Shown here: positions 52,964 to 62,233 of the stretch, one piece after another
Numbering within the stretch: the stretch's first letter is position 1
How the letters are laid out: each line of letters opens with the position of its first letter
Origin: Thermococcus zilligii AN1
GTDB taxonomy: Archaea; Methanobacteriota_B; Thermococci; Thermococcales; Thermococcaceae
DNA: 64,000 nt
Assembly (NCBI RefSeq): GCF_000258515.1
Contig: NZ_AJLF01000002.1
Location: forward strand, 62,001-126,000
Direction of reading: 5' to 3'
Translations under genes and position numbers: made by a program
The notes under the pieces: generated by a model
The model's input: the letters and a program-made list of their open reading frames with translations, nothing else
Told to the model about the DNA's origin: nothing
The model's database searches: none

Positions 52964-53419
52964 ATGTCCGAGCTCAAGGTTGAGGTAATACCAGATGGAA
53001 CCGTCATAGACCACATCCCAGTTGGAAAGTGGCTGAAGGTCGTTGAGATCCTGGGCTTAACCAACCCCAACGGTGGGACCCTCCTCATTGCCTCGAACGT
53101 CCCGAGCAAGAAGCTCGGAAGGAAGGACATCGTTAAGGTGGAAGGGCGCTATCTGAGCGAGGAGGAGGTCAACAAGATAGCGCTCGTGGCACCGTCCGCC
53201 ACCGTCAACATCGTAAAGGACTACAAGATCGTCGAGAAGTTCAAAGTGGCGATCCCGGACGAGATAGTTGGAATCCTGAAGTGCCCCAACCCGAACTGCG
53301 TCAGCAACCACGAGTACACAAAGCCGAGGTTCAGGGTCGAGAGCAGGGAGCCACTGAAGCTCCGCTGCCACTACTGCGAGAGGACGATCGAGTGGGACGA
53401 GATACTCGGCAACCTCTGA
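52964..53419 (+). CDS. pyrI: Aspartate carbamoyltransferase regulatory subunit
   Basis: Allosteric subunit that binds CTP/ATP and contacts PyrB. The 151-residue protein has the N-terminal nucleotide-binding region with IDHIPVGKWLKV and the C-terminal zinc domain with a C-x4-C (CPNPNC) and C-x2-C (CHYC) pair. It starts on the base after the pyrB stop. Length is normal. CTP feedback control of pyrimidine synthesis is expected from the family. Confidence 0.96.
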   Translation: MSELKVEVIPDGTVIDHIPVGKWLKVVEILGLTNPNGGTLLIASNVPSKKLGRKDIVKVEGRYLSEEEVNKIALVAPSATVNIVKDYKIVEKFKVAIPDEIVGILKCPNPNCVSNHEYTKPRFRVESREPLKLRCHYCERTIEWDEILGNL

Positions 53420-53457
53420 GGAAGGCTTTTAACTTGTTCTTCCACCCTTTTTCTGTT

Positions 53458-54264
53458 ATGTTCGCGGTGGAGGAAATTCAAGAACTCGTCAGGCAGATTA
53501 GGGAGGAGCACGGCTTTCCGGACAGCCCCTTCAGGATAGACGAGGTTCGCTACGATGAGGGAGGCGACAAGCTCTTCATAATAGCCCACGACAGGACTGA
53601 TAAGAGCGCCCTCATCGGCAACGGCCTGGTCATTGGAAAGCTCAGGGAAAGGCTCGGGGTAAACCAGGTAACGGTCTACTCGAACCTCGACCTCGAGGTA
53701 AAGAAAAAGAAGCTGGAGGAGGCAGAGAAGCTCGTGGAGGGCACGGGGCTGGAGTTTCTGCTCCCAATAATCGAGGCGGAAAAGCACTTCCCACCGAGGA
53801 AATGGCCGGAGGTTAAGGGGGACGTTAAAACGCTCGTCTTCCTCAGCTTCAGCGCTAAGGCCTTAATAGGCTTTGCAGAAAGGCTGAACCTGCCCTATAA
53901 AGCCGTTGGATTAAAGTACACCTTCCCCGAGCTCCAATACGGGCCCATAGGGGGAGAACCGGGGGAACTCCTCTTCCCCAGCGAAGGGAAGCTCGTGGAA
54001 CTCGCAAAGGAAAGGGGGGCAGAGTTAGTTCTCGCGGACTTTCCCTTCGGGCTGAGGTGGAGGGACGGGATAGCGCTCCTCAACCCCTTCCGCTTCCTGC
54101 ACATCGGCTTCTTTGAGCTCAAATACCTCTTCGGCTTTAAGCTTCCCACGGTTATAGACTACGACGCTTTAGTCCGCTTTATAGCCGAGCTAACGTACGA
54201 GGGCCTCATGGAGTCAACGGACGGGGCGGAGATAATATGGCACTACTGGAGGCGTAGAAAATGA
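53458..54264 (+). CDS. Protein with KH-like N-terminus, function unknown
   Basis: A 268-residue protein not firmly recognised. Residues 35-80 look KH-like (KLFIIAHDRTDKSALIGNGLVIGKL) with a GNGLVIG loop in the position of the GxxG RNA-contact. The C-terminal two thirds have mixed alpha/beta sequence with ADFPFGLRWRDGIALLNPF. TATA-like GGCTTTTAACTTG lies about 30 bases upstream of ATG 53458, so a separate promoter is likely; the longer frame through pyrI was rejected. It overlaps the P-loop kinase gene by four bases. An RNA-related role is inferred only. Confidence 0.7.
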   Translation: MFAVEEIQELVRQIREEHGFPDSPFRIDEVRYDEGGDKLFIIAHDRTDKSALIGNGLVIGKLRERLGVNQVTVYSNLDLEVKKKKLEEAEKLVEGTGLEFLLPIIEAEKHFPPRKWPEVKGDVKTLVFLSFSAKALIGFAERLNLPYKAVGLKYTFPELQYGPIGGEPGELLFPSEGKLVELAKERGAELVLADFPFGLRWRDGIALLNPFRFLHIGFFELKYLFGFKLPTVIDYDALVRFIAELTYEGLMESTDGAEIIWHYWRRRK

Positions 54265-54839
54265 TAGTCGGTGTGGTTGGAAAAATCGCCGCAGGAAAAA
54301 CAACCGTTGCAGAGTTCTTTGAGAAAAAAGGCTTCTGCAGGGTCTCCTGCAGCGACCCGCTGATAGACCTGCTGACCCACAACGTCTCTGACTACTCCTG
54401 GATCCCGGAGCTTCCGGGGAAGGCCGAGCCGACGCGGGAAAAGCTCATAGAGTTCGGGAAGTACCTCAAGGACAGGTACGGAGGGGACGTGCTCATCAGG
54501 CTCGCCGTTGATAAAAAGAGGCACTGCAGGAACATCGTCATAGACGGCGTCCGCTCGAAGGAGGAGATAGAGGCCATAAAGAGAATGGGCGGAAAGGTCA
54601 TCTATGTCGAGGCCAGGCCGGAAATAAGGTTCGAGAGGCTAATGGGGAGAAAGGCGAGCAAGGACAGGACTATCAGGGGCTTCGAGGACTTCAGGGCGAT
54701 GGACGAAGCCGAGGAGAAGCTCTACCGCACGAGCGAGCTGAAGGAGATGGCGGATTATATCATTGTAAACGAGGGCACCCTGGAGGAGCTGATGAGAGAG
54801 GTCGAGGGGATAATAAAAGACATCGCGGGGAAGGTTTAA
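54261..54839 (+). CDS. P-loop NTPase, dephospho-CoA-kinase-like (UPF0200)
   Basis: A 192-residue kinase-like protein of the UPF0200/NMP-kinase kind. Walker A GKIAAGKTT is at residues 7-15, the lid and base-binding areas follow (DRTIRGFEDF; IVIDGVRSKEEIE), and VIYVEARPEIRFERL is a typical NMP-kinase strand-helix. The substrate is not known: dephospho-CoA, a nucleotide or a sugar could be phosphorylated. It overlaps the KH-like gene and is probably translated from the same message. Confidence 0.82.
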   Translation: MIVGVVGKIAAGKTTVAEFFEKKGFCRVSCSDPLIDLLTHNVSDYSWIPELPGKAEPTREKLIEFGKYLKDRYGGDVLIRLAVDKKRHCRNIVIDGVRSKEEIEAIKRMGGKVIYVEARPEIRFERLMGRKASKDRTIRGFEDFRAMDEAEEKLYRTSELKEMADYIIVNEGTLEELMREVEGIIKDIAGKV

Positions 54840-54917
54840 AGGGAGCCCGGCGAAAGGAAAGGCGGAAAGCCCAAGCCTGGGGAGCACTCCGGTTAAAAAT
54901 CTTAGGAGTTGAGCAAA

Positions 54918-55493
54918 ATGAACCTCCTCGTCATTGCCCCCTGCCTCCTCAGCCCCTTCTACGTCTACCGCGGGCCGAAGGAGAAGGAGTACGAAACGGC
55001 GAGAAGGCTGAGGGCGCTCATAGGAGAGCTCGGCGATGGGTGGCAGGTTTTAGCGTATCCGTGCCCGGAATACGCGTTAATCGGCTGGCCGAGGGCACCT
55101 GCGAGCAGGGAAGTCTACGAGAAGCTGGGCATGCGGGAAAGGGCGAAGGTAATAGCGGACTTCGTTGGGAGGGTCCTCACCGAAGAAAAGCCGGAAAAGG
55201 TGGTCTTCGTCGGCGTTAAGGGCTCGCCAACCTGCGGCGTCTTCCACACCAGCTCAAGCGACCCGGAGAGGTATCCATACCGGGCCATGCAGGAGTTCTT
55301 CTACCTGAGCAAGGAGGAGAGGTTAAAGCGCTCGAAGGAGCTCGTGGAGGGGCAGGGTTTTAAGCTCAGGCCTTTGCCCGGGATACTCTTCGAGATTCTG
55401 ATGGCGAGGTTCCCGGGGGCGGTTTACGTGGAATTCGATAAAGGGGATATCGAAGGGAGCCTTAAGGGGCTCGCAAACGTCCTTACATTATGA
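54918..55493 (+). CDS. TudS/DUF523-like sulfur-handling protein
   Basis: A 191-residue protein resembling the DUF523/TudS family, which uses conserved cysteines (iron-sulfur cluster) to remove thio groups. Marks include LLVIAPCLLSPFYVYRG at the start, the YPCPEYALIGWPR segment with a CPE element, and FVGVKGSPTCGVFHT. Four cysteines are visible in total. The family assignment is motif-based and moderate; many members act on thiouracil or related compounds. The ATG at 54918 follows GGAGTTGAGCAAA; the frame start at 54909 is TTG and was rejected. Confidence 0.65.
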   Translation: MNLLVIAPCLLSPFYVYRGPKEKEYETARRLRALIGELGDGWQVLAYPCPEYALIGWPRAPASREVYEKLGMRERAKVIADFVGRVLTEEKPEKVVFVGVKGSPTCGVFHTSSSDPERYPYRAMQEFFYLSKEERLKRSKELVEGQGFKLRPLPGILFEILMARFPGAVYVEFDKGDIEGSLKGLANVLTL

Positions 55494-55565
55494 CTCAAAG
55501 CAGGTGCGATGACTGCACAAAGCTTATTAGGAAGTTTCCCGCATAACAACAAGTTGAGGGATCAA

Positions 55566-56621
55566 ATGAACGAGATACTCCTTCGCACCGGGCAGACCCT
55601 GAGCCTCGGTGCAAAGCTCTTAGTCGCGGCTTATCTGTGGCGCTCTTATCGGAAATCACTTAGAAAGTCCGCCCTGATTTTCTCCGTTGCATTCCTCACT
55701 TCCTCCCTCCAGGTTCTCGGCGATTTCATTGGAATCGAAACACTTAAAACCACCATGGAAGCCCTCTTCGCTTCACTCCTCTTCTACGGGAGCCTCAAAC
55801 TCCTCGATGAGGAGGGGCTTTCATTTACGATCAGCCGCGGCTATTACGTCTCCCTGACTCCACTCATCCTCACCCTCTACATGCTCACCGCGGAGCGCTC
55901 AACTCCCCCCAACTGGCTCGCCACGGTTGGCGTCGCATACGCGGTTTCTGGCCTCTTCATCCTCCTCTCGGGTTTTCTGCTCCTTGGTCTGAGGAGCCTC
56001 TACGGCAACTCCCTGAAGTACCTTGGGATTTTGCTGGTTGTGTACGGGGCGCACGAGATGGACTACCCACTGCTCCGGCCGGTTGACTGGTTCGCACCCC
56101 TTGGGTTCTCGCTGAGCGCTACGCTGGCCCTTCTTATCGCCTACTTCTTTGTGAGGTTCGCAGGAGGGGAAGAGTTCCTGAAGCTCCCCCAAGAACGTTC
56201 AAAGCCACTCGAAGAAATCAAGCCCGGACTTACTCTCCTGTCTCCGGAGGAGTACAAAAAGCTCTTACCCACGATCAAAGACCTCCCCATCTTGGCATTC
56301 ACACGGAACCCCCGGGAGGCCCCCGAGAACTGGACCGTTTACACCATAAGCCAGATAGAGCGCGAACGCACGGTATCCCCCACAAACCTCCCCAGGATCA
56401 CAGAAATCGTGAACAGGTACTTAAAAGCCGGAAACGGTGGTGTGGCCCTCATTGACGGCATTGAGTACATCAACATTTACAACGGGTTTGAAGCAACTGC
56501 CAAGTGGCTGAGCACCCTCGGGGACATCGCCTATGTTAACAACGGAAGCGTGATCGTGGTGACCGAGAGGGAACTCTGGAATGAGAGGGAGTGGAACCTT
56601 CTCATGAGGTTAGTGGCCTGA
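55566..56621 (+). CDS. DUF835 domain membrane protein (copy 2)
   Basis: A 351-residue protein with about seven N-terminal membrane helices (residues 10-190) and a cytoplasmic DUF835 domain (about 205-345). Segments GLTLLSPEEYKKLL, NGGVALIDGIEYINIYNGF and the final WNEREWNLLMRLV parallel the first copy (37739-38689). GAGGGATCAA precedes the ATG at 55566; TATA-like AAGCTTATTAGG at 55520-55531 lies downstream of the ATG at 55509, so the longer start is excluded. A receptor or sensory role is inferred from the membrane plus domain architecture. Confidence 0.78.
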   Translation: MNEILLRTGQTLSLGAKLLVAAYLWRSYRKSLRKSALIFSVAFLTSSLQVLGDFIGIETLKTTMEALFASLLFYGSLKLLDEEGLSFTISRGYYVSLTPLILTLYMLTAERSTPPNWLATVGVAYAVSGLFILLSGFLLLGLRSLYGNSLKYLGILLVVYGAHEMDYPLLRPVDWFAPLGFSLSATLALLIAYFFVRFAGGEEFLKLPQERSKPLEEIKPGLTLLSPEEYKKLLPTIKDLPILAFTRNPREAPENWTVYTISQIERERTVSPTNLPRITEIVNRYLKAGNGGVALIDGIEYINIYNGFEATAKWLSTLGDIAYVNNGSVIVVTERELWNEREWNLLMRLVA

Positions 56622-56654
56622 CCCTCCGCCCCAAAGGGAGATTTTAGAAAAAAG

Positions 56655-58007
56655 CTAAAGGATTTCTCCAATGGCCTTCTTCACGAGCTTTTCCGCCCTC
56701 TCCATAAGCTCCTTAGCTTTCTCCTCCGTGTGTGCCTCGAGGGTTATCCTCATTATCGGCTCAGTCCCGCTCGGTCTGAAGAGAACCCACCACTCGTCGT
56801 TCTCTATTCTGATTCCATCGATGTCTATGAGGCGCTTATAGCCGAAGGTCTTGAGGGCCTCCCTCCCTATGATTTCCATCGCTTTAGCCTTCTTTTCGTT
56901 GGGGCAGGGGATTTTTGCCCTCAAAGTCACGTAGCGCGGAACATCCCTGGCAAGCTCGCTTAGCGGGCCGAGTTTGTCGACCATCTCCATGACGAGCGCC
57001 CCCGCAAAGATTCCGTCAGGTGTTAGGTTCCACTGGGGGATTATCCACGTCCCGCTCGGCTCGCCCCCAAAAATCCCTCCGTGCCTGGCAAGTTCGTCCG
57101 CAACCGCAACGTCGCCGACGCGGGCCCTGATTACCTCACCGCCCAGGGGTTTAATATAATCATCCAGAGCAAAGCCGGCGTCAACCGTTGTGATGATTTT
57201 TCCCTTCCCGAACTTCCTCAGCATGTAGCCAGCCATAAGCGAAAGCATAACTTCATACTCAACGAAGTTACCCCCGTCGTCAACGACCCCGATCCTGTCT
57301 GCGTCTCCATCGTGGGCTATACCAACGTCTGCCCCCATAGCTTTCACAGTCTTCGCCAGGGCTGAGAGGCTCTCTGCGTTCGGCTCGAGCTCCCTGACGA
57401 AGAATCCACTCGGGTGGGAGTTGAGGGAGATGACTTTATTCCCGAGCTCGCGCTGGAGGTAGGGGCTCAGAACTGAACCGGCCCCGTTGCCCGTGTCGAG
57501 GACAACGGTGTAGGAGTCCTCAAGCCCGACCATTTCGAGGGCCCTTTTGATGTACTCCCCTCTTGGGTCCGCCTTTCTAACGCTTCCGATTTCGTTCCAG
57601 GCCGCTTTTTTGAAGTTCCCCGAATCAACTATCGCCTCAAGCTGGGCTTCCATCTCGGGGGTATAGGCCATCCCGTCCGGTTGCCAGACCTTTATGCCGT
57701 TGTATTCTGGTGGATTGTGGGAAGCCGTTATCGTCACGCCCGCGTCTGCACCATATAGCCTTATCGCGAAGCCCGTCAAAGGCGTTGGGGCTAAACCGAT
57801 GTCTATAACGTCAACGCCCGCGCTGAGAAGTCCGCTTATTAGAGCATTCTTCAGCATCTCACCGCTCGTCCTCGTGTCCTTTCCAACGACGACCGTCCCT
57901 CCATCGAGATAAGTCCCAAGGGCCTTTCCGACCTTCAAGGCCAGCTCGGGGGTCAGCCTCTCGTTTACGACCTCCCTGATGCCGCTGGTTCCGAAGTACT
58001 TTCCCAT
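56655..58007 (-). CDS. glmM: Phosphoglucosamine/phosphohexose mutase
   Basis: Alpha-D-phosphohexomutase converting hexose 6-phosphates to 1-phosphates, probably glucosamine or mannose for glycan precursors. The 450-residue protein has the phosphoserine loop [11 protein letters not shown] (active Ser within ASHNP), the Mg loop HDGDADRIG, the sugar loop GEPSG and the phosphate loop [12 protein letters not shown]. The ATG at 58007 follows GGTGGTCGTC; upstream TATA-like GGTTATATCTG near 58045-58055. Substrate preference within the family is not certain. Confidence 0.9.
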   Translation of the reverse strand: MGKYFGTSGIREVVNERLTPELALKVGKALGTYLDGGTVVVGKDTRTSGEMLKNALISGLLSAGVDVIDIGLAPTPLTGFAIRLYGADAGVTITASHNPPEYNGIKVWQPDGMAYTPEMEAQLEAIVDSGNFKKAAWNEIGSVRKADPRGEYIKRALEMVGLEDSYTVVLDTGNGAGSVLSPYLQRELGNKVISLNSHPSGFFVRELEPNAESLSALAKTVKAMGADVGIAHDGDADRIGVVDDGGNFVEYEVMLSLMAGYMLRKFGKGKIITTVDAGFALDDYIKPLGGEVIRARVGDVAVADELARHGGIFGGEPSGTWIIPQWNLTPDGIFAGALVMEMVDKLGPLSELARDVPRYVTLRAKIPCPNEKKAKAMEIIGREALKTFGYKRLIDIDGIRIENDEWWVLFRPSGTEPIMRITLEAHTEEKAKELMERAEKLVKKAIGEIL

Positions 58008-58135
58008 GACGACCACCCGCGAGGGTTATGTCCGGTGGTAAGGAGGGACAGATATAACCTTTTCCCTCAAAGGCTTTCCTTGCCTGAGAAGAATGCGCTC
58101 TTCTCACAGAAAAGAAAGGGGTTGACGGGGAAGCT

Positions 58136-58909
58136 TCATCCCCGAAGTTCTTTCGCCAGCCCGGCCAGTTTCCTCGCCCTTTCAGGGGAAACTTCGTTTC
58201 CGACCTTCCCATCCCGCTTGATCCAAGTGCCGACTATGAAGCCGTCCGCGTGCTTCCAGAGCTCCGGAAGGTTCTCATAGGTTGTTCCAGAGCCGACCAG
58301 AACTGGGACTGGGGAGATCCTCTTCGCCATGGCGAGCCTCTCGATGTCAACCGGTTTCCCTGTAGCTTTTCCGCTTATCACAACGGCGTCCGCCAACCCC
58401 CTCTCGACGGTGTCCCTGAGCGAGTCCTCGAAGTTATCGAAGTGAACAGCGTGCTTCACGTGCACGTCCGCGAAGACCTTGATTTTGCTCGGCAGGAGCC
58501 TCCTCAGCTTTGCGAGCCCGGGGGCAATGCCCTCTATGATCCCCTGGTCCGTGTAAGCCACACCGCTGAGCACGTTCACCCTTATGAAATCCGCCTTTAT
58601 TGCGTAAGCTATCGAGTAGGCGGCGATGCCGTCGTTGCGGAGGACGTTTATCCCGAGCGGGAGGGAAACCTCGTCGCGGATTTCCTTGGCAACAGCGGTG
58701 AAGGCCGCAACAGTCGTTTTGTCAACGTACTTCTGGAACGGAACGTCGCCGAAGTTTTCAACCATTATCGCGTCGAAGCCGGCTTCTTCAATTGCTTTTG
58801 CGTCCCTGAGAGCGGCCTCAATTACCCCATCGAGGTCGTCGTAGAGGTAGGAGCCCGGGAGGGGTTTGAGGTGAACCATCCCTATGAGGGGCTTTTTCCC
58901 GAAGTCCAT
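58136..58909 (-). CDS. BtpA/SgcQ-family TIM-barrel protein
   Basis: A 257-residue TIM-barrel-like protein of the BtpA family (first known from photosystem I stability in cyanobacteria; other members are nucleosidase-like SgcQ). It opens KPLIGMVHLKPLPGSYLY and ends with a phosphate-binding-like GSGTTYENLPELWKHADGFIVG. Archaeal members have no known role; a sugar or nucleotide substrate is inferred from the fold. The ATG at 58909 follows GGTGGTGTC, and TATA-like CTCTTAACG lies near 58940-58950. It is divergent from the PH-domain gene. Confidence 0.83.
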   Translation of the reverse strand: MDFGKKPLIGMVHLKPLPGSYLYDDLDGVIEAALRDAKAIEEAGFDAIMVENFGDVPFQKYVDKTTVAAFTAVAKEIRDEVSLPLGINVLRNDGIAAYSIAYAIKADFIRVNVLSGVAYTDQGIIEGIAPGLAKLRRLLPSKIKVFADVHVKHAVHFDNFEDSLRDTVERGLADAVVISGKATGKPVDIERLAMAKRISPVPVLVGSGTTYENLPELWKHADGFIVGTWIKRDGKVGNEVSPERARKLAGLAKELRG

Positions 58910-58999
58910 GACACCACCTTAGACACAAGGGAGTCTGGCGTTAAGAGGTTTCTGGCGGGGAAAGGTTGATATACTTGGTCATCCAAACTTCATAGGGTG

Positions 59000-59593
59000 A
59001 TGGAAACGGAAAAGGGGGAAACCCAAAAGCTGCCCAAGCCAGTTCTCAGGCATCTCGAGCCAGATGAAAGGGTTCTTTTTTCAATCAAGAAAAAGATGAG
59101 CCTGGAAAAGCCAAAGTGGCTCCTTGTAACTGACAGGAGGATAATCTACCTCGACGAGAAGGTTCTCGGGAGGTACGACTTGAAGGCGCTCCCCTATCAG
59201 AAACTGGAGCAGGTAACCGTGAAGCTGGGCATAATGTCGTCCGAGTTCATAATAGAAGGGGAGGAGAACATAAAGCTCAGGCTTGGCTGGATGAACAGGG
59301 AGGAGGCAAGTAAGGCGATAAACGCGATTAAAGACGCCCTTAACGCCATAGCAATTGAACCCGTTTCGATAGAGGTGAAAAAGGGATTGACGAGCGAGAC
59401 ATGGGTTCTGAAGAAGCCGAAGGAGCTCTTAACGAGAACCATGCCCGCTTACCGGCCGGCCCAGCCGGTCGCGAGAGAGGAGAAGGAAGACCCCCTTGAG
59501 AAGCTCAAGAAGCTGAAGGAGCTCTACGACATGGGCGTCATAAGCCAGGAAGAGTACGAGGAGAAAAGGAAGAAGCTGCTGGAAGAAGTATAG
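59000..59593 (+). CDS. PH-domain and SHOCT-domain protein
   Basis: A 197-residue protein. Residues 15-115 form a bacterial-type PH domain (KWLLVTDRRIIYLDEKVLG, KLEQVTVKLGIMSSEF), and the end carries a SHOCT helix pair (LEKLKKLKELYDMGVISQEEYEEKRK). SHOCT is an oligomerisation element. No membrane helix is seen, so it is soluble or peripheral. The function is unknown. GTG at 58997 is next to the ATG at 59000, which is chosen; TATA-like GATATAC is near 58968-58974. It converges on the protease gene. Confidence 0.8.
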   Translation: METEKGETQKLPKPVLRHLEPDERVLFSIKKKMSLEKPKWLLVTDRRIIYLDEKVLGRYDLKALPYQKLEQVTVKLGIMSSEFIIEGEENIKLRLGWMNREEASKAINAIKDALNAIAIEPVSIEVKKGLTSETWVLKKPKELLTRTMPAYRPAQPVAREEKEDPLEKLKKLKELYDMGVISQEEYEEKRKKLLEEV

Positions 59594-59600
59594 AGAAAAG

Positions 59601-61511
59601 CTACCTGCGCCTTTTAATCACCAGCGGGAGCAGGGAGAAGGCAACAACTGCTACAGGGCCGCAGATGCCTGTCGAAGTCTCTTTTGACTCAGGGGTGGAA
59701 GGTGAAGCGGTTGAAACCGTCGATTGTTCGAAGGGGTTAGCCGGGAGTTCATTCTTTTCGCTGGGGTTCATCAGGAAGACTCCCGCGCTTTCCTTGGCGT
59801 ACTGGTAGAATGTCATCGCGTTTGTTATGTCCCCGGTGGTGTTACCCCTCTCGTAGCTCTCGGCAAACTCGTAGTAGGCTATAGCTATCAGCGGGTGAAT
59901 GCCGCTCATTTGAGCAAGACCTATAGCCGTTCTCGCGGCCTCTTTCATCCTCTGCAGTTTCTCCCTGAGAACCGTCATGTCGTCGATAGCTAAGGTGCCC
60001 AGGAACACCTCCCCGCGGACTCTGGCTTCCATCGCGGTGAATATGGCCGCAGAGTACTTGCCGTCATTGTAGTATTTCTCTGCCTCCTCTATAGCGGACG
60101 TGAGGTCGTTACCGAGGGCATCACCGTACATTGACTCTATGTAGGTGGCTATCAAGCGGGACTCATCTATGTAGTTCCTGGCCGTGGCCCTCAGAGATTC
60201 CCTCTCAATGACCTCGCCACCGGCAAAGCGTTCCCCCAGTTCAGCCCAGAACCTGGCGGTTTGGATTCTCTCGTAAGAGTAGGCGGCCTCACCGACTGAG
60301 TTCCAGTAGTCGGAGTTGTAGTAGTACCTCCAGGCGTTCTGGAGGCTCTTCTTGGCCTCTTCAACCCTTTTCTCGGCGGCCGCAACTGCCTGAAGCATGG
60401 TATAACCTCTTATAGTTAGGCCAGAAACGAACGCCTCCGTGGAATTCAACTCCCTCTGAACGCGGTTGAGGAGGGAAGCTACCTCCTCTGGCCCGGAAAC
60501 TTTCACGTACCACTGAACCTGTCTTATGACTATTCTCGCCTGAAAGTCCTTGCTGAGGGCGCTGTAATACATACCTGAATCCATGTCCCTCCTGGCCCCC
60601 TCTATTATTTGTTTTGCCCGGTCGAGGGCCTGCTTGAGGGCAGTGTAGGTGGAGTAATCAACGTTGCTGTTCCTGAGCTCTTCCAGGACTCTATTGTAGT
60701 AATCGGTCGTGTTTTGATAGTCCCGCTGGGCATCGTCCTTAAGGAAGGACGTGTCTATGACCACGATGGGGGGAACCTCAGGCTTAGGAAGTCTGTGGCC
60801 GGTGAAGTAGTAGACAGCATCGTATATGTCAGCAACCTCCCTAACCTCGAGGCCCCAGCGCTCCTTAGCGTACTCCACAACGTCGACCTTCTCGCTCGTT
60901 GTTGTTATCTGAATAACCCTCCCTATGCTCCTATTCTGGGTCTCCTGAACCACCTGAATCCTCTGGCCCTGGGGGATGAGGAAGAGCTTTGAACCCGCGG
61001 AGGCAGCGGCCGATGCCTTTTCGAGTATGCCCCCCACCGGGCCGATTGTGCCGTCAGGGTTTATCATGCCCGTCATCATGACGTCGTTTCTCACGCTCCA
61101 GCCTTCCAGGGCCGCTATTATGCCAACGGTCATAGTGGCGCCGGCGGATGGGCCGCCGATGATCGGCGTGTCAGCTTTCACCTGAATGAAGACGTCGTAT
61201 CTGCCCATGTTCTTTCCAGTAACTTTGCCCGCTATCTGGGTAGCCAGTCTTGCACTCGCCTGCATATCAACCCGAGCCAAAGGCCAGGTTTCGAGGTAAA
61301 CGTGCCCGCTTCCCGGGGCAACGGTGATGACAAAGGTCGTTGCAACGCCGACCAGATTGCCCCCGGGGGTTTTTGCAACGGCCGGGGCCTTCAGGACCAC
61401 CGTATTACCCCCGCTGGGACACTGGGCGGCCACTGGAGACGGCACCAGGAAGAGACTTCCGAGAACGATAAATGCCAACAGGAAACTAAGCAGGGCCCTT
61501 CTTGAGTCCAT
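59601..61511 (-). CDS. Secreted Lon-type (S16) serine protease with C-terminal anchor
   Basis: A 636-residue protein with a signal peptide (SFLLAFIVLGSLFLV, cleavage near residue 30), a Lon-like protease domain (about residues 35-215) and a long helical region (about 270-600), ending in a hydrophobic VAVVAFSLLPLVI then KRRR. The catalytic Ser122 in GGPSAGAT and Lys165 in GGILEKAS are 43 residues apart, the same spacing as in Lon. There is no AAA+ domain. It should be anchored to the outside of the cell by its C-terminus. TATA-like CCTTTAAGC lies at 61538-61548. Confidence 0.87.
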   Translation of the reverse strand: MDSRRALLSFLLAFIVLGSLFLVPSPVAAQCPSGGNTVVLKAPAVAKTPGGNLVGVATTFVITVAPGSGHVYLETWPLARVDMQASARLATQIAGKVTGKNMGRYDVFIQVKADTPIIGGPSAGATMTVGIIAALEGWSVRNDVMMTGMINPDGTIGPVGGILEKASAAASAGSKLFLIPQGQRIQVVQETQNRSIGRVIQITTTSEKVDVVEYAKERWGLEVREVADIYDAVYYFTGHRLPKPEVPPIVVIDTSFLKDDAQRDYQNTTDYYNRVLEELRNSNVDYSTYTALKQALDRAKQIIEGARRDMDSGMYYSALSKDFQARIVIRQVQWYVKVSGPEEVASLLNRVQRELNSTEAFVSGLTIRGYTMLQAVAAAEKRVEEAKKSLQNAWRYYYNSDYWNSVGEAAYSYERIQTARFWAELGERFAGGEVIERESLRATARNYIDESRLIATYIESMYGDALGNDLTSAIEEAEKYYNDGKYSAAIFTAMEARVRGEVFLGTLAIDDMTVLREKLQRMKEAARTAIGLAQMSGIHPLIAIAYYEFAESYERGNTTGDITNAMTFYQYAKESAGVFLMNPSEKNELPANPFEQSTVSTASPSTPESKETSTGICGPVAVVAFSLLPLVIKRRR

Positions 61512-61678
61512 CAGACCACCCCGGAGGAAATATCCTGGGGAAGCTTAAAGGTTTCCATCAGCGCAACGGGTCATTCTCAACGTTTCCTCTACCCCTGCAA
61601 ATCCTCCGAGCAAAGCGCCTTCAAACGAACGATAATCTTAAAACTTGATATCCTAAAGCAGGCACCGAGGCGAAGGAT

Positions 61679-62224
61679 ATGGGCCTGTTCAGCGAGCTGA
61701 TAGACAGAAAGTTCAGAAACATGGCTGAGAGACGCTACCGGGACATCCTGGAGGAATACCGGGAGTTCTTCCTGAGCGAGGAAGAGATGGTAATCCCCGA
61801 GATAAACTCCATCCTCCTGGTTCTGGATCGGTATTCGGAGAAACCGGAAAAGGAGGTTTACGAGACCATATCGGCCTATCCCCATGCGGAGGTCTGCGTA
61901 ATCTACACCATCGATGAAACCGTCGCCAGGCTTATATCGGCGACCCTCGGCGAAGAGGAAGCCAGGAAGTTCAGGGAGGTTGAAAGGGAACACGGCGAAA
62001 AGCTGCTGAAAGAGGTAGAGGCCTCACTGAAGGAATTCGGCTTCGCAGTTAAGCCCAGACTCCTGTTTGGAGACAAGGGCGAGGTGGTTATAAACAGGGA
62101 GGATAAGTACGACCTCTTCGTCGTCTCAAGAAAATACGGTGGGGAAACGTCCAAAACCTCTCCGGTGAGTCCGCTCGTCATAAAGATAGTGCAGCACGTG
62201 GAGAAGCCAATAATGGTTTACTGA
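61679..62224 (+). CDS. Universal stress protein-like, first copy
   Basis: A 181-residue UspA-like protein with an N-terminal helical extension (GLFSELIDRKFRNMAERRYRD), then the alpha/beta core with SILLVLDRYSEKP, VCVIYTIDE and KYDLFVVSRKYGG. The ATP-binding G-x2-G-x9-G-S/T motif is not conserved (SRKYGGETSKTSPVSP), so nucleotide binding is doubtful. TATA-like CTTAAAAC is near 61636-61643. It is followed nine bases later by the permease gene and is likely in one unit with it. Confidence 0.8.
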   Translation: MGLFSELIDRKFRNMAERRYRDILEEYREFFLSEEEMVIPEINSILLVLDRYSEKPEKEVYETISAYPHAEVCVIYTIDETVARLISATLGEEEARKFREVEREHGEKLLKEVEASLKEFGFAVKPRLLFGDKGEVVINREDKYDLFVVSRKYGGETSKTSPVSPLVIKIVQHVEKPIMVY

Positions 62225-62233
62225 GGTGAGAGT

